DNA from: Streptomyces adustus
GTDB lineage: Bacteria; Actinomycetota; Actinomycetes; Streptomycetales; Streptomycetaceae
NCBI RefSeq assembly: GCF_009377175.1
Contig: NZ_VJZD01000029.1
Coordinates: forward strand, 1 to 56,544
Direction: 5' to 3'
Length of the DNA: 56,544 bases
The notes under the pieces were generated by a model. The model saw nothing but the letters and a program-made list of their open reading frames with translations. It had not been told where the DNA came from and searched no databases. Positions 9,682 through 18,014 of this stretch are shown here, one piece after another (positions within the stretch are counted from its first letter, which is position 1; the number at the start of each line of letters is the position of its first letter). The translations under genes and the position numbers were made by a program.

Positions 9682-10720
9682 CGGTGACTCCGGCGGTGAG
9701 CAGCACCGCGTCCTGCGGGGCGAAGTGCAGGTCGACCGTCTCGCCGTGGGCGGGCGGCTCGCGCAGTTCGCCCAGGTCCGCCATGACCCGATGGCCCCGG
9801 ACGTCGACGTACAGCCGGCTCGTGGCGCCCCGCCACTGGATCTCCGTGACGGTGCCCTCCAGCCGGTTCGGGCCGTCGCCGAGCCCGACCAGGTGCGGCC
9901 GTATGCACAGCGTGGCCCGGGCCCCCGCGGGAGCGCCGGCCGCGGCGGTCCTCAGCTCGGCGCCCGCGAAGACGACCCCGTCCCGGGCGACCGTCACCGG
10001 CAGCAGGTTGGCGTTGCCCACGAAGGAGGCCGTGAACGCGTTGGCGGGCGCCCGGTACAGCTCCCTCGGTGTTCCGCAGGCCTGCACCCGCGCCTCGTTC
10101 ATCACCGCGATCCGGTCGGCTAGGGTCAGCGCCTCGACCTGGTCGTGGGTGACGTAGAGGATCGTGACGTCGGGCAACTCGCGGTGCAGTCGTGCCAGTT
10201 CGCCGAGCATGTCGGAGCGCAGCCGGGCGTCCAGGGCGGACAGCGGCTCGTCCAGGAGCAGTACGCCCGGCCGGATGGCCAACGCCCGTGCGATCGCAAC
10301 GCGTTGCTGCTGGCCGCCGGACAGCTCGCGCGGGTGACGGCGGGCGTAGGCGGCCATGCCGGTCATCTCCAGGGCCTCGGCGACCCGGGCCCTGATCTCC
10401 GGCTTGGCGACCCGGCGGGCCTTCAGACCGAAGGCCACGTTGTCCTCCACCCGCAGATGCGGGAAGAGCGCGTACTGCTGGACGACCATCCCGATGCCCC
10501 GCCGGTACGGCGGCAGGTCGGTGACGTCACGGTCGCCGAGGTACACCCGCCCGGCGGCGGGCCGTACGAACCCGGCGACCGCCCGCAGCGCGGTGGTCTT
10601 GCCGGACCCGGACGGCCCGAGCAGGGCCATCACCTCGCCCGTGCCGACGCTCAGGTCGAGGTGGTCGAGGACGACGTTCCCGTCGTAGGCGACGGTGACG
10701 CCGTCGAAGCGGATGCCCAT
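9674..10720 (-). CDS. ABC transporter ATP-binding protein for aminophosphonate uptake
   Basis: 348 residues. The Walker A motif is GPSGSGKTT (35-43), followed by a Q-loop in VVQQYALFPHL, the signature LSGGQQQR, Walker B VLLLDEP and the switch VTHDQ. A C-terminal TOBE-like domain (about 235-345) contains CIRPH and EIQWRGATSRLYVDV, as in PhnT, FbpC and PotA ATPases. The start codon shares one base with the stop of the HAD gene (TGATG at 10722-10718), so translation is coupled. It should energise the two downstream permeases. Confidence 0.86.
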   Translation of the reverse strand: MGIRFDGVTVAYDGNVVLDHLDLSVGTGEVMALLGPSGSGKTTALRAVAGFVRPAAGRVYLGDRDVTDLPPYRRGIGMVVQQYALFPHLRVEDNVAFGLKARRVAKPEIRARVAEALEMTGMAAYARRHPRELSGGQQQRVAIARALAIRPGVLLLDEPLSALDARLRSDMLGELARLHRELPDVTILYVTHDQVEALTLADRIAVMNEARVQACGTPRELYRAPANAFTASFVGNANLLPVTVARDGVVFAGAELRTAAAGAPAGARATLCIRPHLVGLGDGPNRLEGTVTEIQWRGATSRLYVDVRGHRVMADLGELREPPAHGETVDLHFAPQDAVLLTAGVTDD

Positions 10721-11463
10721 CAGGCCACTCCGCGCAGCAGGGCGGGCAGACCGGCGACCGAGGGGAGCACCTGCGTGGCGCCGGCGGCACGCAGTTCGTC
10801 CTCCCCGCGCGCGCCGGTCAGCACCCCGGCGACCACGCCCGCCCCGGCCCGTACGCCGCTCAGCATGTCGTACGACGTGTCGCCGACGACCGCCACCTGG
10901 CGCACGTCGTCGGCCGCCTTGGTCCGGACGAACGCCTCCAGCACCATGTCCGGGAAGGGGCGTCCGCGGCCGCCCGCGTCGGCCGGGCCGAGGGTGAGCG
11001 GCACCAGGCCGCGCCAGCCGAGGGCGTCGAGGATGGCGTCCTGGGTGACCCGGGCGAATCCGGTGGTCAGCACGACGGTACGGCCGTCCTCGCGCAGCTC
11101 TTCGATGGCCTCGCGGGCGCCCGGCACGGGCTCGGTGAGCCCCTCGGCGACCAGCTCGCCGTACGCCTTCTCGAAGGTGGAGTTGGCGCGCCGGGCCAGG
11201 TCCTCGGTGCCGAACAGATGGCGGAACACGGAGATCTTGGACTCGCCCATGGTGGCGCGCACATGGGCGAGTTTGACGGCGTGGTCGGCGCTGCCGGGTA
11301 CGACGCCGAGTTCCGCGGCGGCGGCCTCGAAGGCACGCTCCACGAGGCCGCCGTCGGCGACGGTGGTGCCGGCCATGTCGAGGACGACGAGACGGATCCC
11401 GTCGGGGGCGGAGGGCGTCCGGTGCGGGCCGGCCGCGGGGCGCGGGTCGTGCGTGTGGGTCAT
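10720..11463 (-). CDS. Phosphonatase-like HAD hydrolase (TIGR03351 type)
   Basis: 247 residues from ATG 11463. HAD motif 1 is LDMAGTT with nucleophile Asp29; motif 2 is VVLTTGF and motif 4 VVGDTSYDM. The cap domain has MGESKISVFRHL, whose lysine sits where phosphonatase PhnX has its Schiff-base Lys (recalled from the family, not computed). This combination is that of the phosphonatase-like group that cleaves the C-P bond of a phosphono-aldehyde to give Pi and an aldehyde. It lies 5 bp after a TIGR03364-like FAD oxidase and before an AEP-type transporter, so the oxidase probably makes its substrate. No PhnW transaminase gene is present nearby. Confidence 0.84.
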   Translation of the reverse strand: MTHTHDPRPAAGPHRTPSAPDGIRLVVLDMAGTTVADGGLVERAFEAAAAELGVVPGSADHAVKLAHVRATMGESKISVFRHLFGTEDLARRANSTFEKAYGELVAEGLTEPVPGAREAIEELREDGRTVVLTTGFARVTQDAILDALGWRGLVPLTLGPADAGGRGRPFPDMVLEAFVRTKAADDVRQVAVVGDTSYDMLSGVRAGAGVVAGVLTGARGEDELRAAGATQVLPSVAGLPALLRGVA

Positions 11464-11468
11464 CGGTG

Positions 11469-12602
11469 TCACCAGCCCAGTTCGTCGGCGGTCGTCTCGG
11501 CGATGGCGGGCGAGCAGGTCATGCCGCGCCCGCCGGGCCCGGTGACCAGCCAGACGCCGTCGCGTACCTGCTGTCGGTGCACGACCCGTCGGGTGTCGGT
11601 GCACTGCGCGTACACCCCGGCCCAGCGGCGCCGGATCTTCGGCAGCGGGCGGCCGAGGAGGGACTCGACGACCCCGGTGAGGTGGTCGTAGGGGTCCTCG
11701 ACGGTGTCGAAGGCGAAGGGGTGTTCGTACTCGTGGGTGTCGCCGATGGTCAGTCCGCCGTCGGCGCGCTGCACCATCAGGAGCTGCATCCGGTGCTCGG
11801 CGGCCGTCCTCGGCTGCGGCTGCCCGGCGTCGAGCCGGTCCAGGGCCGGTGACGCGTACGCCGGGTAGTAGCGGAAGCTGTCGGCGTCGGCGACCGAGGT
11901 GGTCAGCGGCTCGCCCAGCGGGTCGGTCTGCATCATCTGCAACCGGACGCGGCGCACGGGCAGTTCGGGGCCGGCGAGTTCGCGGACCAGACCGCCGAGC
12001 CATGCGCCGGTGCACAGGACGACCGCGTCGGCGCGGTGGACGTCCCCGTGGTCGTCGCGGACGGTGGCCGCGCCGGTCACCTCCCGGACCTCGCGGCCGG
12101 GCAGGAACCGGTACGCGGGGGACTTCAGCAGCTGGGCGCGCAAGGCCAGTTGGGCCGTGCGCGGCTCGACGGCCGCGTCGCGCTCGCAGTACAGGGCCGC
12201 GGTGAACTCGCCGCGCAGGGCGGGGTTCAGGGCGCGCGCCTCGTCCGGGGTCAGCAGCTTGTAGCCGCGGGCCGCGGCGTCCGCGCGGGCCACCGCGGCC
12301 TCGGCGACGGCGAGTTCGAGGTCCCCCCGGACGGGGGTCAGGGAGCCGTTGGGCCGGAAGCCCAGGGCGGGCACGCGGGCACCGATCTCCTCCCACAGCT
12401 CCCGTGCGCGCAGCGCGGTGTCGAGCTCCTCACCACCGGCTCTGCCACTGACCCAGATCTGACCGAAGTTGCGCAGCGATGCGCCTCGGGCCTCCTTCTC
12501 TCGCTCGATCTGTACGACCTCATGGCCGCGCTGAACTGCTTGCCAGGCGTGCATGGTGCCGACCACGCCGCCTCCGACGACTGTCACTCTCACGTCGCTC
12601 AC
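11469..12602 (-). CDS. FAD-dependent amine oxidase of the phosphonate-linked TIGR03364/HpnW type
   Basis: 377 residues from GTG 12602. The Shine-Dalgarno GGAGG sits only 3 bp upstream, so GTG 12593, which begins the same core, is a real alternative. The N-terminus is the dinucleotide fold VTVVGGGVVG, followed by ARGASLRNFGQIWVSG and, near the C-terminus, GVYAQCTD and VTGPGGRGMTCSPAIAE, typical of glycine/sarcosine-oxidase-like DAO proteins. This clade is known to co-occur with phosphonatase-like HAD proteins. Proposed role: oxidative deamination of an aminophosphonate (hydroxylated or N-methylated AEP) to a phosphono-aldehyde, giving NH3 or amine plus H2O2. It is first in the operon and lies just downstream of a dre-like operator. 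Confidence 0.82.
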   Translation of the reverse strand: MSDVRVTVVGGGVVGTMHAWQAVQRGHEVVQIEREKEARGASLRNFGQIWVSGRAGGEELDTALRARELWEEIGARVPALGFRPNGSLTPVRGDLELAVAEAAVARADAAARGYKLLTPDEARALNPALRGEFTAALYCERDAAVEPRTAQLALRAQLLKSPAYRFLPGREVREVTGAATVRDDHGDVHRADAVVLCTGAWLGGLVRELAGPELPVRRVRLQMMQTDPLGEPLTTSVADADSFRYYPAYASPALDRLDAGQPQPRTAAEHRMQLLMVQRADGGLTIGDTHEYEHPFAFDTVEDPYDHLTGVVESLLGRPLPKIRRRWAGVYAQCTDTRRVVHRQQVRDGVWLVTGPGGRGMTCSPAIAETTADELGW

Positions 12603-12666
12603 GCTCCTCCCGGTCCGGGAACCGGAAAGGTCCGGCTCCCAACGAGAGCGTGAACGAGGCATCACT

Positions 12667-12682
12667 ATTGGGCTAGACCCGT
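12667..12682. promoter_or_regulatory. dre-like operator (GntR/HutC type) upstream of the aminophosphonate operon
   Basis: ATTGGGCTAGACCCGT matches 12 of 16 positions of the DasR-responsive element as I recall it, ACTGGTCTAGACCACT, including the central CTAGACC. It lies 65-80 bp upstream of the FAD oxidase start. A possible -35 (TTGTCA on the minus strand, 12698-12693) is just upstream of it, so binding would interfere with transcription. HutC-type regulators related to DasR could bind here, including the GntR/UTRA protein encoded at 16405-17160. Confidence 0.5.
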
Positions 12683-12786
12683 TATCGGTCCGTGACAATC
12701 GAGGGGATCGGGCACGGCTGGATGAGCGGAGATAAAGGCGGGAAAGACGGGAAAGGCGGGAAGGGTGGGAAAGGCGGGACGCCAGG

Positions 12787-13722
12787 TCAGCCGGCCGCCG
12801 GCGGCGCGTCCGTGTCGGCCTGCCCGGTGCCGACCGGCGGGTGGAACATCTGCCGGATCACCTCGACCGTCCGCAGCAGATGAGGTTCGGACCGGTCGGC
12901 GCGGTGCGCGACGGCCAGCTCGACGGTGGTGACCGGCTGGACCAGGGGCAGATACACCACCCCCGGCAGGGTCAGGGCCGTCACCGGCTCGGGCGCGACG
13001 GCCGCCCCGAGCCCGCCCGCCACCAGGGTGATCAGCGTCGAGGTCTCCCCGACCTCGTGCCGGATCCGGGGCTCCACCCCGGCGTCGCGCAGCACCCGCA
13101 GGACGACGTCGTACATCACGGAGCGGCGGTCCGCCGAGTGCACGATCAGGTCGGTGCCTGCGAGGTCCGCGGCCCGCACCCGCGGCCGCCCCGCGAGGGC
13201 GTGGTCGGCCGGCAGCGCCACCACCAGCCGGTCGCGGCGCAGCAGGCGCACGACGAGGGAGGGATCCGCGGCCGGCGGGCGCAGCAGGGCGACATCGATG
13301 GCGCCCGTGCGCAGCCCCTCCGCCTGGTCCGGTGCGAGCATCTCGCCGCGGAAGGAGAAGTCGACCCCGGGCAGCTCCGCGGCCAGGTGCCGGGAGAGCG
13401 TGGGCAGCAGGCTGTACGTCGCCGACCCCACGCAGCCGATCGCGAGACGCCCCACGACACCGGCCGCGACCCGGCGGGCCAGGTCGGCCGCCTCGTCGAC
13501 CTCCGCCAGGATCGCCCGCGCGCGCTCCAGGTAGGCGCGGCCGGCCTCGGTGAGGTCCACCCGGCGGGTGGTGCGGTCCAGCAACTGGACCCCGAGCTCG
13601 GTCTCCAGCCGGCGGATCGCCTGCGACAGCGGAGGCTGCGCCATGTGCAGCCGCTCGGCGGCCCGGCCGAAATGGCGCTCCTCGGCGACCGCGACGTAGT
13701 ACCGCAGGTGGCGAAGATCCAT
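12787..13722 (-). CDS. LysR family transcriptional regulator of the pca genes
   Basis: 311 residues from ATG 13722 (GAGAGG 8 bp upstream); a GTG nine bases earlier is less well placed. The N-terminal winged helix is clear (MDLRHLRYYVAVAEERHFGRAAERLHMAQPPLSQAI, with the usual AAxxLxxxQPxxSxxI spacing). The effector domain includes DVALLRPP and VAGGLGAAVAP. It is divergent from pcaFIJ with about 70 bp between starts, and a TCAAT-N10-ATTGA inverted repeat lies in that gap. It resembles BenM/CatM/PcaQ regulators, which respond to muconate or beta-ketoadipate-type intermediates. Direct control of pcaFIJ is inferred from layout. Confidence 0.86.
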   Translation of the reverse strand: MDLRHLRYYVAVAEERHFGRAAERLHMAQPPLSQAIRRLETELGVQLLDRTTRRVDLTEAGRAYLERARAILAEVDEAADLARRVAAGVVGRLAIGCVGSATYSLLPTLSRHLAAELPGVDFSFRGEMLAPDQAEGLRTGAIDVALLRPPAADPSLVVRLLRRDRLVVALPADHALAGRPRVRAADLAGTDLIVHSADRRSVMYDVVLRVLRDAGVEPRIRHEVGETSTLITLVAGGLGAAVAPEPVTALTLPGVVYLPLVQPVTTVELAVAHRADRSEPHLLRTVEVIRQMFHPPVGTGQADTDAPPAAG

Positions 13723-13734
13723 ATCGCACACCTC

Positions 13735-13754
13735 TCAATCGCTCGCCATATTGA
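13735..13754. promoter_or_regulatory. LysR-box candidate: TCAAT-N10-ATTGA
   Basis: A perfect 5-bp inverted repeat with a 10-bp spacer. It is centred between the LysR start (13722) and the thiolase start (13793). This has the T-N11-A architecture of LysR recognition sites and is AT-rich in a GC-rich background. Confidence 0.6.
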
Positions 13755-13792
13755 TACTTCACCCTATCGACAGCCGCGCCTACGGTGGCAAC

Positions 13793-14995
13793 GTGAGTGC
13801 ATACCTCTACGCCGCGACCCGCACGCCGTTCGGAAAGTTCAACGGCGCGCTGGCCGGCATACGCCCCGACGACCTGGCCGCCACCGCGATCACCGGACTC
13901 CTCGCCAGGACCCCCGACCTCGACCCGGCAGCGATCGACGAGGTCGTCCTGGGCAACGCCAACGGCGCCGGGGAGGACAACCGCAACGTCGGCCGGATGG
14001 CCGCGCTGCTGGCGGGCCTGCCCACCAGCGTGCCGGGCACGACCGTCAACCGGCTGTGCGGCTCTTCGCTCGACGCCGCCCTCATCGGGTCACGCGCCAT
14101 CGAGACCGGCGACGCCGACATCGTCCTGGTCGGTGGCGTGGAGTCGATGACCCGGGCGCCCTGGGTGCTGCCCAAGCCCGCCAGGGGCTTCCCCGCGGGG
14201 GATGTGACCGCGGTCTCGACCACGCTCGGCTGGCGGCTGGTCAACCCGCGCATGCCGAAGGAGTGGACCGTCTCGCTCGGCGAGTGCAACGAGCAGCTCC
14301 AGGAGCGGTTCGGCGTCGGCCGCGAGCGCCAGGACGCGTTCGCCGCCCGCTCGCACCGCCTCGCCCACCAGGCCTGGGAGAGCGGCTTCTACGACGACCT
14401 CGTCACACCGGTCGAGGGGCTGGCCCGCGACGAGGGCATCCGGCCCACGACGACGCCGGAGGTGCTCGCCGGGCTCAAGCCGTCGTTCCGCCCGCAGGGC
14501 ACGATCACCGCAGGCAACTCCTCGCCGCTGTCGGACGGTGCCTCGGCGGTCCTGCTCGGCAGCGCGGAGGCCGCAGGCGCGATCGGCCGTGAGCCGCTCG
14601 CCCGGATCGCCGGCCGCGGCGCGAGCGCGCTCGACCCGCAGGACTTCGGCTACGCCCCGGTCGCGGCGGCCGCCCAGGCGCTGCGCCGGGCGGGCATCGG
14701 CTGGGACCAGGTCGGCGCGGTGGAGCTCAACGAGGCGTTCGCCGTGCAGTCGCTGGCCTGTGTCGACGCCTGGCTGAAGGACGGGCTGCGCGACCCCGAG
14801 CTGGTCAACCAGAAGGGCGGCGCGATCGCGCTCGGGCACCCGCTGGGCGCCTCCGGCGGCCGTGTCCTGGGCTCCCTCGCCGCGGTGCTGCGCGAGCGCG
14901 GCGAGCGGTACGGCGTCGCGGCGATCTGCATCGGCGTGGGCCAGGGCCTGGCCGTCGTACTCGAAAACCTGGAGAACACGGAGGCGGGAGCATGA
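13793..14995 (+). CDS. pcaF: 3-oxoadipyl-CoA thiolase / acetyl-CoA acyltransferase
   Basis: 400 residues from GTG 13793. Thiolase landmarks are all present: nucleophile Cys89 in VNRLCGSS, NEAFAVQ, His349 in GHPLGASGG and Cys379 in ICIGVGQG. It would cleave 3-oxoadipyl-CoA to succinyl-CoA and acetyl-CoA, the last step of protocatechuate/catechol degradation. Assignment to pcaF rather than a generic thiolase rests on the immediately following CoA-transferase pair, which overlaps by ATGA at 14992-14995. An open frame extends upstream to 13751 but would overlap the LysR operator. Confidence 0.88.
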   Translation: MSAYLYAATRTPFGKFNGALAGIRPDDLAATAITGLLARTPDLDPAAIDEVVLGNANGAGEDNRNVGRMAALLAGLPTSVPGTTVNRLCGSSLDAALIGSRAIETGDADIVLVGGVESMTRAPWVLPKPARGFPAGDVTAVSTTLGWRLVNPRMPKEWTVSLGECNEQLQERFGVGRERQDAFAARSHRLAHQAWESGFYDDLVTPVEGLARDEGIRPTTTPEVLAGLKPSFRPQGTITAGNSSPLSDGASAVLLGSAEAAGAIGREPLARIAGRGASALDPQDFGYAPVAAAAQALRRAGIGWDQVGAVELNEAFAVQSLACVDAWLKDGLRDPELVNQKGGAIALGHPLGASGGRVLGSLAAVLRERGERYGVAAICIGVGQGLAVVLENLENTEAGA

Positions 14996-15687
14996 GCCGC
15001 GCACAGGTGCTGGAGACCTGCGACGAGGCGGTCGCGGGTATCGAGGACGGCTCCACCGTCCTGGTCGGCGGGTTCGGCTTCGCCGGCATGCCGTTCGACC
15101 TCCTCGACGCCCTCATCCGCCAGGGGGCGAAGGACCTCACCGTGGTGTCCAACAACGCCGGCAACGGCGAGGTCGGCCTCGCCGCGCTGCTGAAGGCCGG
15201 CCGGGTACGAAAGGTCGTCTGCTCGTTCCCGCGGCAGTCCGACTCCTATGTCTTCGACGGGCTCTACCGGGCCGGGAAGATCGAGCTCGAGGTGGTGCCG
15301 CAGGGCAACCTGGCGGAGCGGATGCGCGCGGCCGGGGCGGGCATCGGCGCGTTCTTCTGCCCGACCGGAGCCGGCACGACGCTGGCCGAGGGCAAGGAGA
15401 CCCGTGTCATCGACGGCCGCACCCATGTACTGGAGTACCCGATCAAGGGCGACTACGCGCTCGTCTCCGCGCACCGGTCCGACCCGATGGGCAACCTGGT
15501 CTACCGCAAGACCGCCCGCAACTTCGGGCCCGTCATGGCCACCGCCGCCACCACCACGATCGTGCAGGTCGGCGAGGTCGTCGCGGTCGGGGAGATCGAT
15601 CCGGAGACCGTCGTCACGCCGTCCATCTACATCGACCGGATCGTCCGGGTCGAGTCCCGCCACTACACCGTCCAGGGGGCACGATGA
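14992..15687 (+). CDS. pcaI: 3-oxoadipate (3-oxoacid) CoA-transferase subunit A
   Basis: 231 residues, family I CoA-transferase alpha subunit. The N-terminal CoA-binding loop is VLVGGFGFAGMP, followed by NNAGNGEVGL, SFPRQSDS, and a GAFFCPTGAGT segment. It forms a heteromer with the next gene product and transfers CoA from succinyl-CoA to 3-oxoadipate. Start and stop overlap by four bases with both neighbours (ATGA), so the three subunits should be made in balanced amounts. Acetoacetate-type transferase activity cannot be excluded by sequence alone. Confidence 0.88.
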   Translation: MSRAQVLETCDEAVAGIEDGSTVLVGGFGFAGMPFDLLDALIRQGAKDLTVVSNNAGNGEVGLAALLKAGRVRKVVCSFPRQSDSYVFDGLYRAGKIELEVVPQGNLAERMRAAGAGIGAFFCPTGAGTTLAEGKETRVIDGRTHVLEYPIKGDYALVSAHRSDPMGNLVYRKTARNFGPVMATAATTTIVQVGEVVAVGEIDPETVVTPSIYIDRIVRVESRHYTVQGAR

Positions 15688-16370
15688 GCACCTCGACACC
15701 CGCCACGACCGCAGTGGTCGAGCACCTCGACCGGGGGCCGCTGTCCACGGACGAGCTCGCCGCCGTCATCGCCCGTGACATCCCCGACGGCTCCTACGTC
15801 AACCTCGGCATCGGACAGCCCACCAGGATCGCCGACCATCTGCCGGCGGAGCGCGGGGTCGTCCTGCACACCGAGAACGGCATGCTGAACATGGGCCCGG
15901 CCGCCGTCGGCGACGAGATCGACCCGGACCTCACCAACGCGGGCAAGGTGCCCGTCACCGAACTGCCGGGCGCGGCGTACTTCCACCACGCCGACTCCTT
16001 CGCGATGATGCGCGGCGGTCACCTCGACGTCTGTGTGCTCGGCGCCTTCCAGGTGAGCACCGACGGCGACCTCGCCAACTGGCACACCGGCAATCCCGAC
16101 GACATCCCCGCCGTCGGCGGCGCCATGGACCTCGCCATCGGCGCGAAGGAGGTCCTCGTGATGATGACGCTCTTCACCAAGACCGGCGCCCCCAAGCTGG
16201 TCCCGTCCTGCACCTACCCGCTGACCGGTCTGCGCTGCGTCAGCCGGGTCTACACCGACCACGCCACCTTCGACATCACCCCGGACGGCGCGCGCCTGCG
16301 GGAGACATGGGGGAGCACGGCGGCCGACCTGGCGGCGCGGCTCGACGGGATCGTCCCGCCCCACGGATGA
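15684..16370 (+). CDS. pcaJ: 3-oxoadipate (3-oxoacid) CoA-transferase subunit B
   Basis: 228 residues. The beta subunit carries the catalytic glutamate in HTENGMLNMGP (Glu64), preceded by VNLGIGQPT; AMMRGGHLDVCVLGAFQV and SCTYPLTG are also typical. It partners with PcaI to make 3-oxoadipyl-CoA for PcaF. ATG 15684 overlaps the pcaI stop as ATGA. The gene ends at a hairpin shared with the convergent GntR gene. Confidence 0.88.
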   Translation: MSTSTPATTAVVEHLDRGPLSTDELAAVIARDIPDGSYVNLGIGQPTRIADHLPAERGVVLHTENGMLNMGPAAVGDEIDPDLTNAGKVPVTELPGAAYFHHADSFAMMRGGHLDVCVLGAFQVSTDGDLANWHTGNPDDIPAVGGAMDLAIGAKEVLVMMTLFTKTGAPKLVPSCTYPLTGLRCVSRVYTDHATFDITPDGARLRETWGSTAADLAARLDGIVPPHG

Positions 16371-16376
16371 CGGCGG

Positions 16377-16399
16377 CCCGGCGCGGCCACCCCGCCGGG
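16377..16399. terminator. Hairpin between convergent pcaJ and GntR genes
   Basis: CCCGGCG pairs with CGCCGGG around a 9-nt loop. There is no T tract, which is common for Streptomyces terminators. The position between two converging stop codons supports bidirectional termination. Confidence 0.5.
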
Positions 16400-16404
16400 T
16401 GAAC

Positions 16405-17160
16405 TCATTCCTTCAGATGTGCCGTGAAGGAGAACCGGTCCCCGCGGTACAGGCTGCGGACCCGCTCCAGCGGGCGCCCCCGGGTGTCCCGTGAGACGCG
16501 GTGGATCAGCAACATCGGCAGCGCGGGCGGGGTGCCGATCAGCAGCGCCTCGCGCGGGGTGGCCAGCACGGTCTCGATGCGCTCGTCCGCGTCGCCGAAC
16601 ACGATGCCCTGGTCGTGGAGATAGGCGTAGAAGGAGGAGTCGGGCTCGAAGTCGCTGTCGAGGCGGGGCGCGATGGCCACGGCGACGTAGGTGCTCTCCA
16701 GGCCGACCCGTTCGTCGTCGGCCAGCAGCACACGCTCCAGATGCCAGACGGGCTCGCCCCGGGTCAGCCCGGTCTCGGCGGCCAGCGCGTCGGGGCAGGG
16801 GAAGCGGTCCAGGCCGACGAGCCTACGGCCGGGGGTGCGCCCCTGGCGGCGTACGCCCTCGGTGTAGCTTGCCAGCGACAGCGGCTGCTCCAGTTTGGGC
16901 CCCGCGACCACGGTGCCCCGGCCCTGCCGGCGCAGCTTCCCCTCCAGCACCAGTTCGCGCAGCGCCTGCCGGACGGTCTCGCGGGCGACGTCGTACCGTT
17001 CGGAGAGATCGCGCTCGGTGGGGATGAGGCTGCCCTCCCCGAGTCCGTCGACGAGCACGGCGATCTCCGCCTTCACCGCGTAGTACTTCGGAATGCGCCC
17101 GTGCTCCGGAATACCGGAGCGGACGGGGGCGCCGGGGGCCTGGTCGTTCGGGTAGTCCAC
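16405..17160 (-). CDS. GntR/HutC family regulator with UTRA ligand-binding domain
   Basis: 251 residues. The N-terminal winged helix (about 20-90) contains LIPTERDLSERYDVARETVRQALRELV and KLRRQGRGTVV, the canonical GntR recognition and wing segments. The C-terminal UTRA domain (about 95-250) contains TPGRRLVGLDRF, PVWHLERVLLAD and the ending RVRSLYRGDRFSFTAHL, as in DasR/PhnF/HutC proteins. UTRA proteins bind sugar phosphates, urocanate or phosphonate-related ligands. The dre-like site before the aminophosphonate operon about 3.7 kb away is a plausible target. The GTG start at 17160 lacks an obvious Shine-Dalgarno, so the exact start is uncertain. The gene is convergent with pcaJ. Confidence 0.86.
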   Translation of the reverse strand: MDYPNDQAPGAPVRSGIPEHGRIPKYYAVKAEIAVLVDGLGEGSLIPTERDLSERYDVARETVRQALRELVLEGKLRRQGRGTVVAGPKLEQPLSLASYTEGVRRQGRTPGRRLVGLDRFPCPDALAAETGLTRGEPVWHLERVLLADDERVGLESTYVAVAIAPRLDSDFEPDSSFYAYLHDQGIVFGDADERIETVLATPREALLIGTPPALPMLLIHRVSRDTRGRPLERVRSLYRGDRFSFTAHLKE

Positions 17161-17350
17161 GCGGAGATCGTCGCAGACGCGCGGACCCGGCTCGACGACA
17201 CCTGCGCTCCGGGCGTACGGCGGCGCGTGTACGGCGGTTCCGCGGGGTGGGACCCGTACCGCGGGCCGGTGATCCGGCGGTCGCCCGCGCAGGGGGCGGC
17301 CCGGAGTGTGCGGCGGGCGGCCCGGAGCGCGGGACGTACGGCCGGGTCCG

Positions 17351-17929
17351 TCAGGGAGCCTGACCGCCCGCTGTCACGGCCTTGAGCGCGTCCAGCGACT
17401 CCCTCATCAGCGGCGCCATCTCGCGCTGCTCGCCCGGCGCGACCCAGCGCTCGAAGCCGACCTTGAAGACGGCGACACCCGCCTCGGCGGTCAGGCTCGC
17501 GGCGGGCTCCGGGACGCCGCGTGCGCGCAGGGCGTCGGCGAGCGCGGCCGACATCGAGGCGAGTTTGATCAGTTCGCGCTCCTGGAGTTCCGCGTTCGCC
17601 GTGATCACGGCCTGGCGCTTGCGCGCGAAGTCGCGGCGGTCGACGAACATCTCGCTGGCCGCGTCCAGTCCCAGCGCCAGCGCGTCGATCGGCGTGGTGG
17701 CCGGCGGGGCCTCGACGATCGCCCGTACGAACAGGTCCTGCAACGAGGGCGGCGGGCCGCCGAAGAGCACCTCGCGCTTGTCGGCGTAGTGCCGGAAGAA
17801 GGTGCGCTCGGTGAGCCCGGCGCGCCTGGCGATCTCGGCCACCGTCGTCTGTTCGTAGCCGCGCTCGCCGTAGAGCTCCAACGCGGCCTTGGCCAGGCGT
17901 CCGCGCGCGTCCGGCTCCCATCTACCCAT
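17351..17929 (-). CDS. TetR family transcriptional regulator
   Basis: 192 residues. The N-terminal HTH is clear (TTVAEIARRAGLTERTFFRHYADKREVLF, with the TFxRHxxxK signature), followed by an all-alpha ligand domain. The ATG at 17929 lies exactly 7 nt downstream of a good -10 hexamer (TAGAAT, 17941-17936 on the minus strand), so the transcript is probably leaderless. Two copies of a 20-bp imperfect palindrome lie in the divergent promoter, one overlapping this gene's -10/-35 spacer, which implies autoregulation. The likely target is the epimerase-like gene at 18015. Confidence 0.86.
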   Translation of the reverse strand: MGRWEPDARGRLAKAALELYGERGYEQTTVAEIARRAGLTERTFFRHYADKREVLFGGPPPSLQDLFVRAIVEAPPATTPIDALALGLDAASEMFVDRRDFARKRQAVITANAELQERELIKLASMSAALADALRARGVPEPAASLTAEAGVAVFKVGFERWVAPGEQREMAPLMRESLDALKAVTAGGQAP

Positions 17930-17935
17930 GGCCGG

Positions 17936-17941
17936 ATTCTA
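17936..17941 (-). promoter_or_regulatory. -10 element of a leaderless TetR transcript
   Basis: TAGAAT on the minus strand ends 6 nt before the ATG, placing the expected transcription start at the A of the start codon. The upstream TetR operator copy would cover the spacer. Confidence 0.55.
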
Positions 17942-17944
17942 CGC

Positions 17945-17964
17945 GATGACAGCGACTGACATCA
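17945..17964. promoter_or_regulatory. TetR operator copy 1
   Basis: GATGACAGCGACTGACATCA contains the near-palindrome ATGACAG-CGA-CTGACAT (6 of 7 pairs match). It lies just upstream of the TetR -10 element. A copy with one base difference follows 31 bp away. Confidence 0.65.
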
Positions 17965-17975
17965 GTGTTAGCTTT

Positions 17976-17995
17976 GATGACAGCAACTGACATCA
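17976..17995. promoter_or_regulatory. TetR operator copy 2
   Basis: GATGACAGCAACTGACATCA differs from copy 1 by one base in the spacer. It ends 20 bp before the epimerase start at 18015. The 31-bp spacing is about three helical turns, putting both sites on the same DNA face. Confidence 0.65.
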
Positions 17996-18014
17996 ACAGT
18001 CTGGGGTGCTTCCC

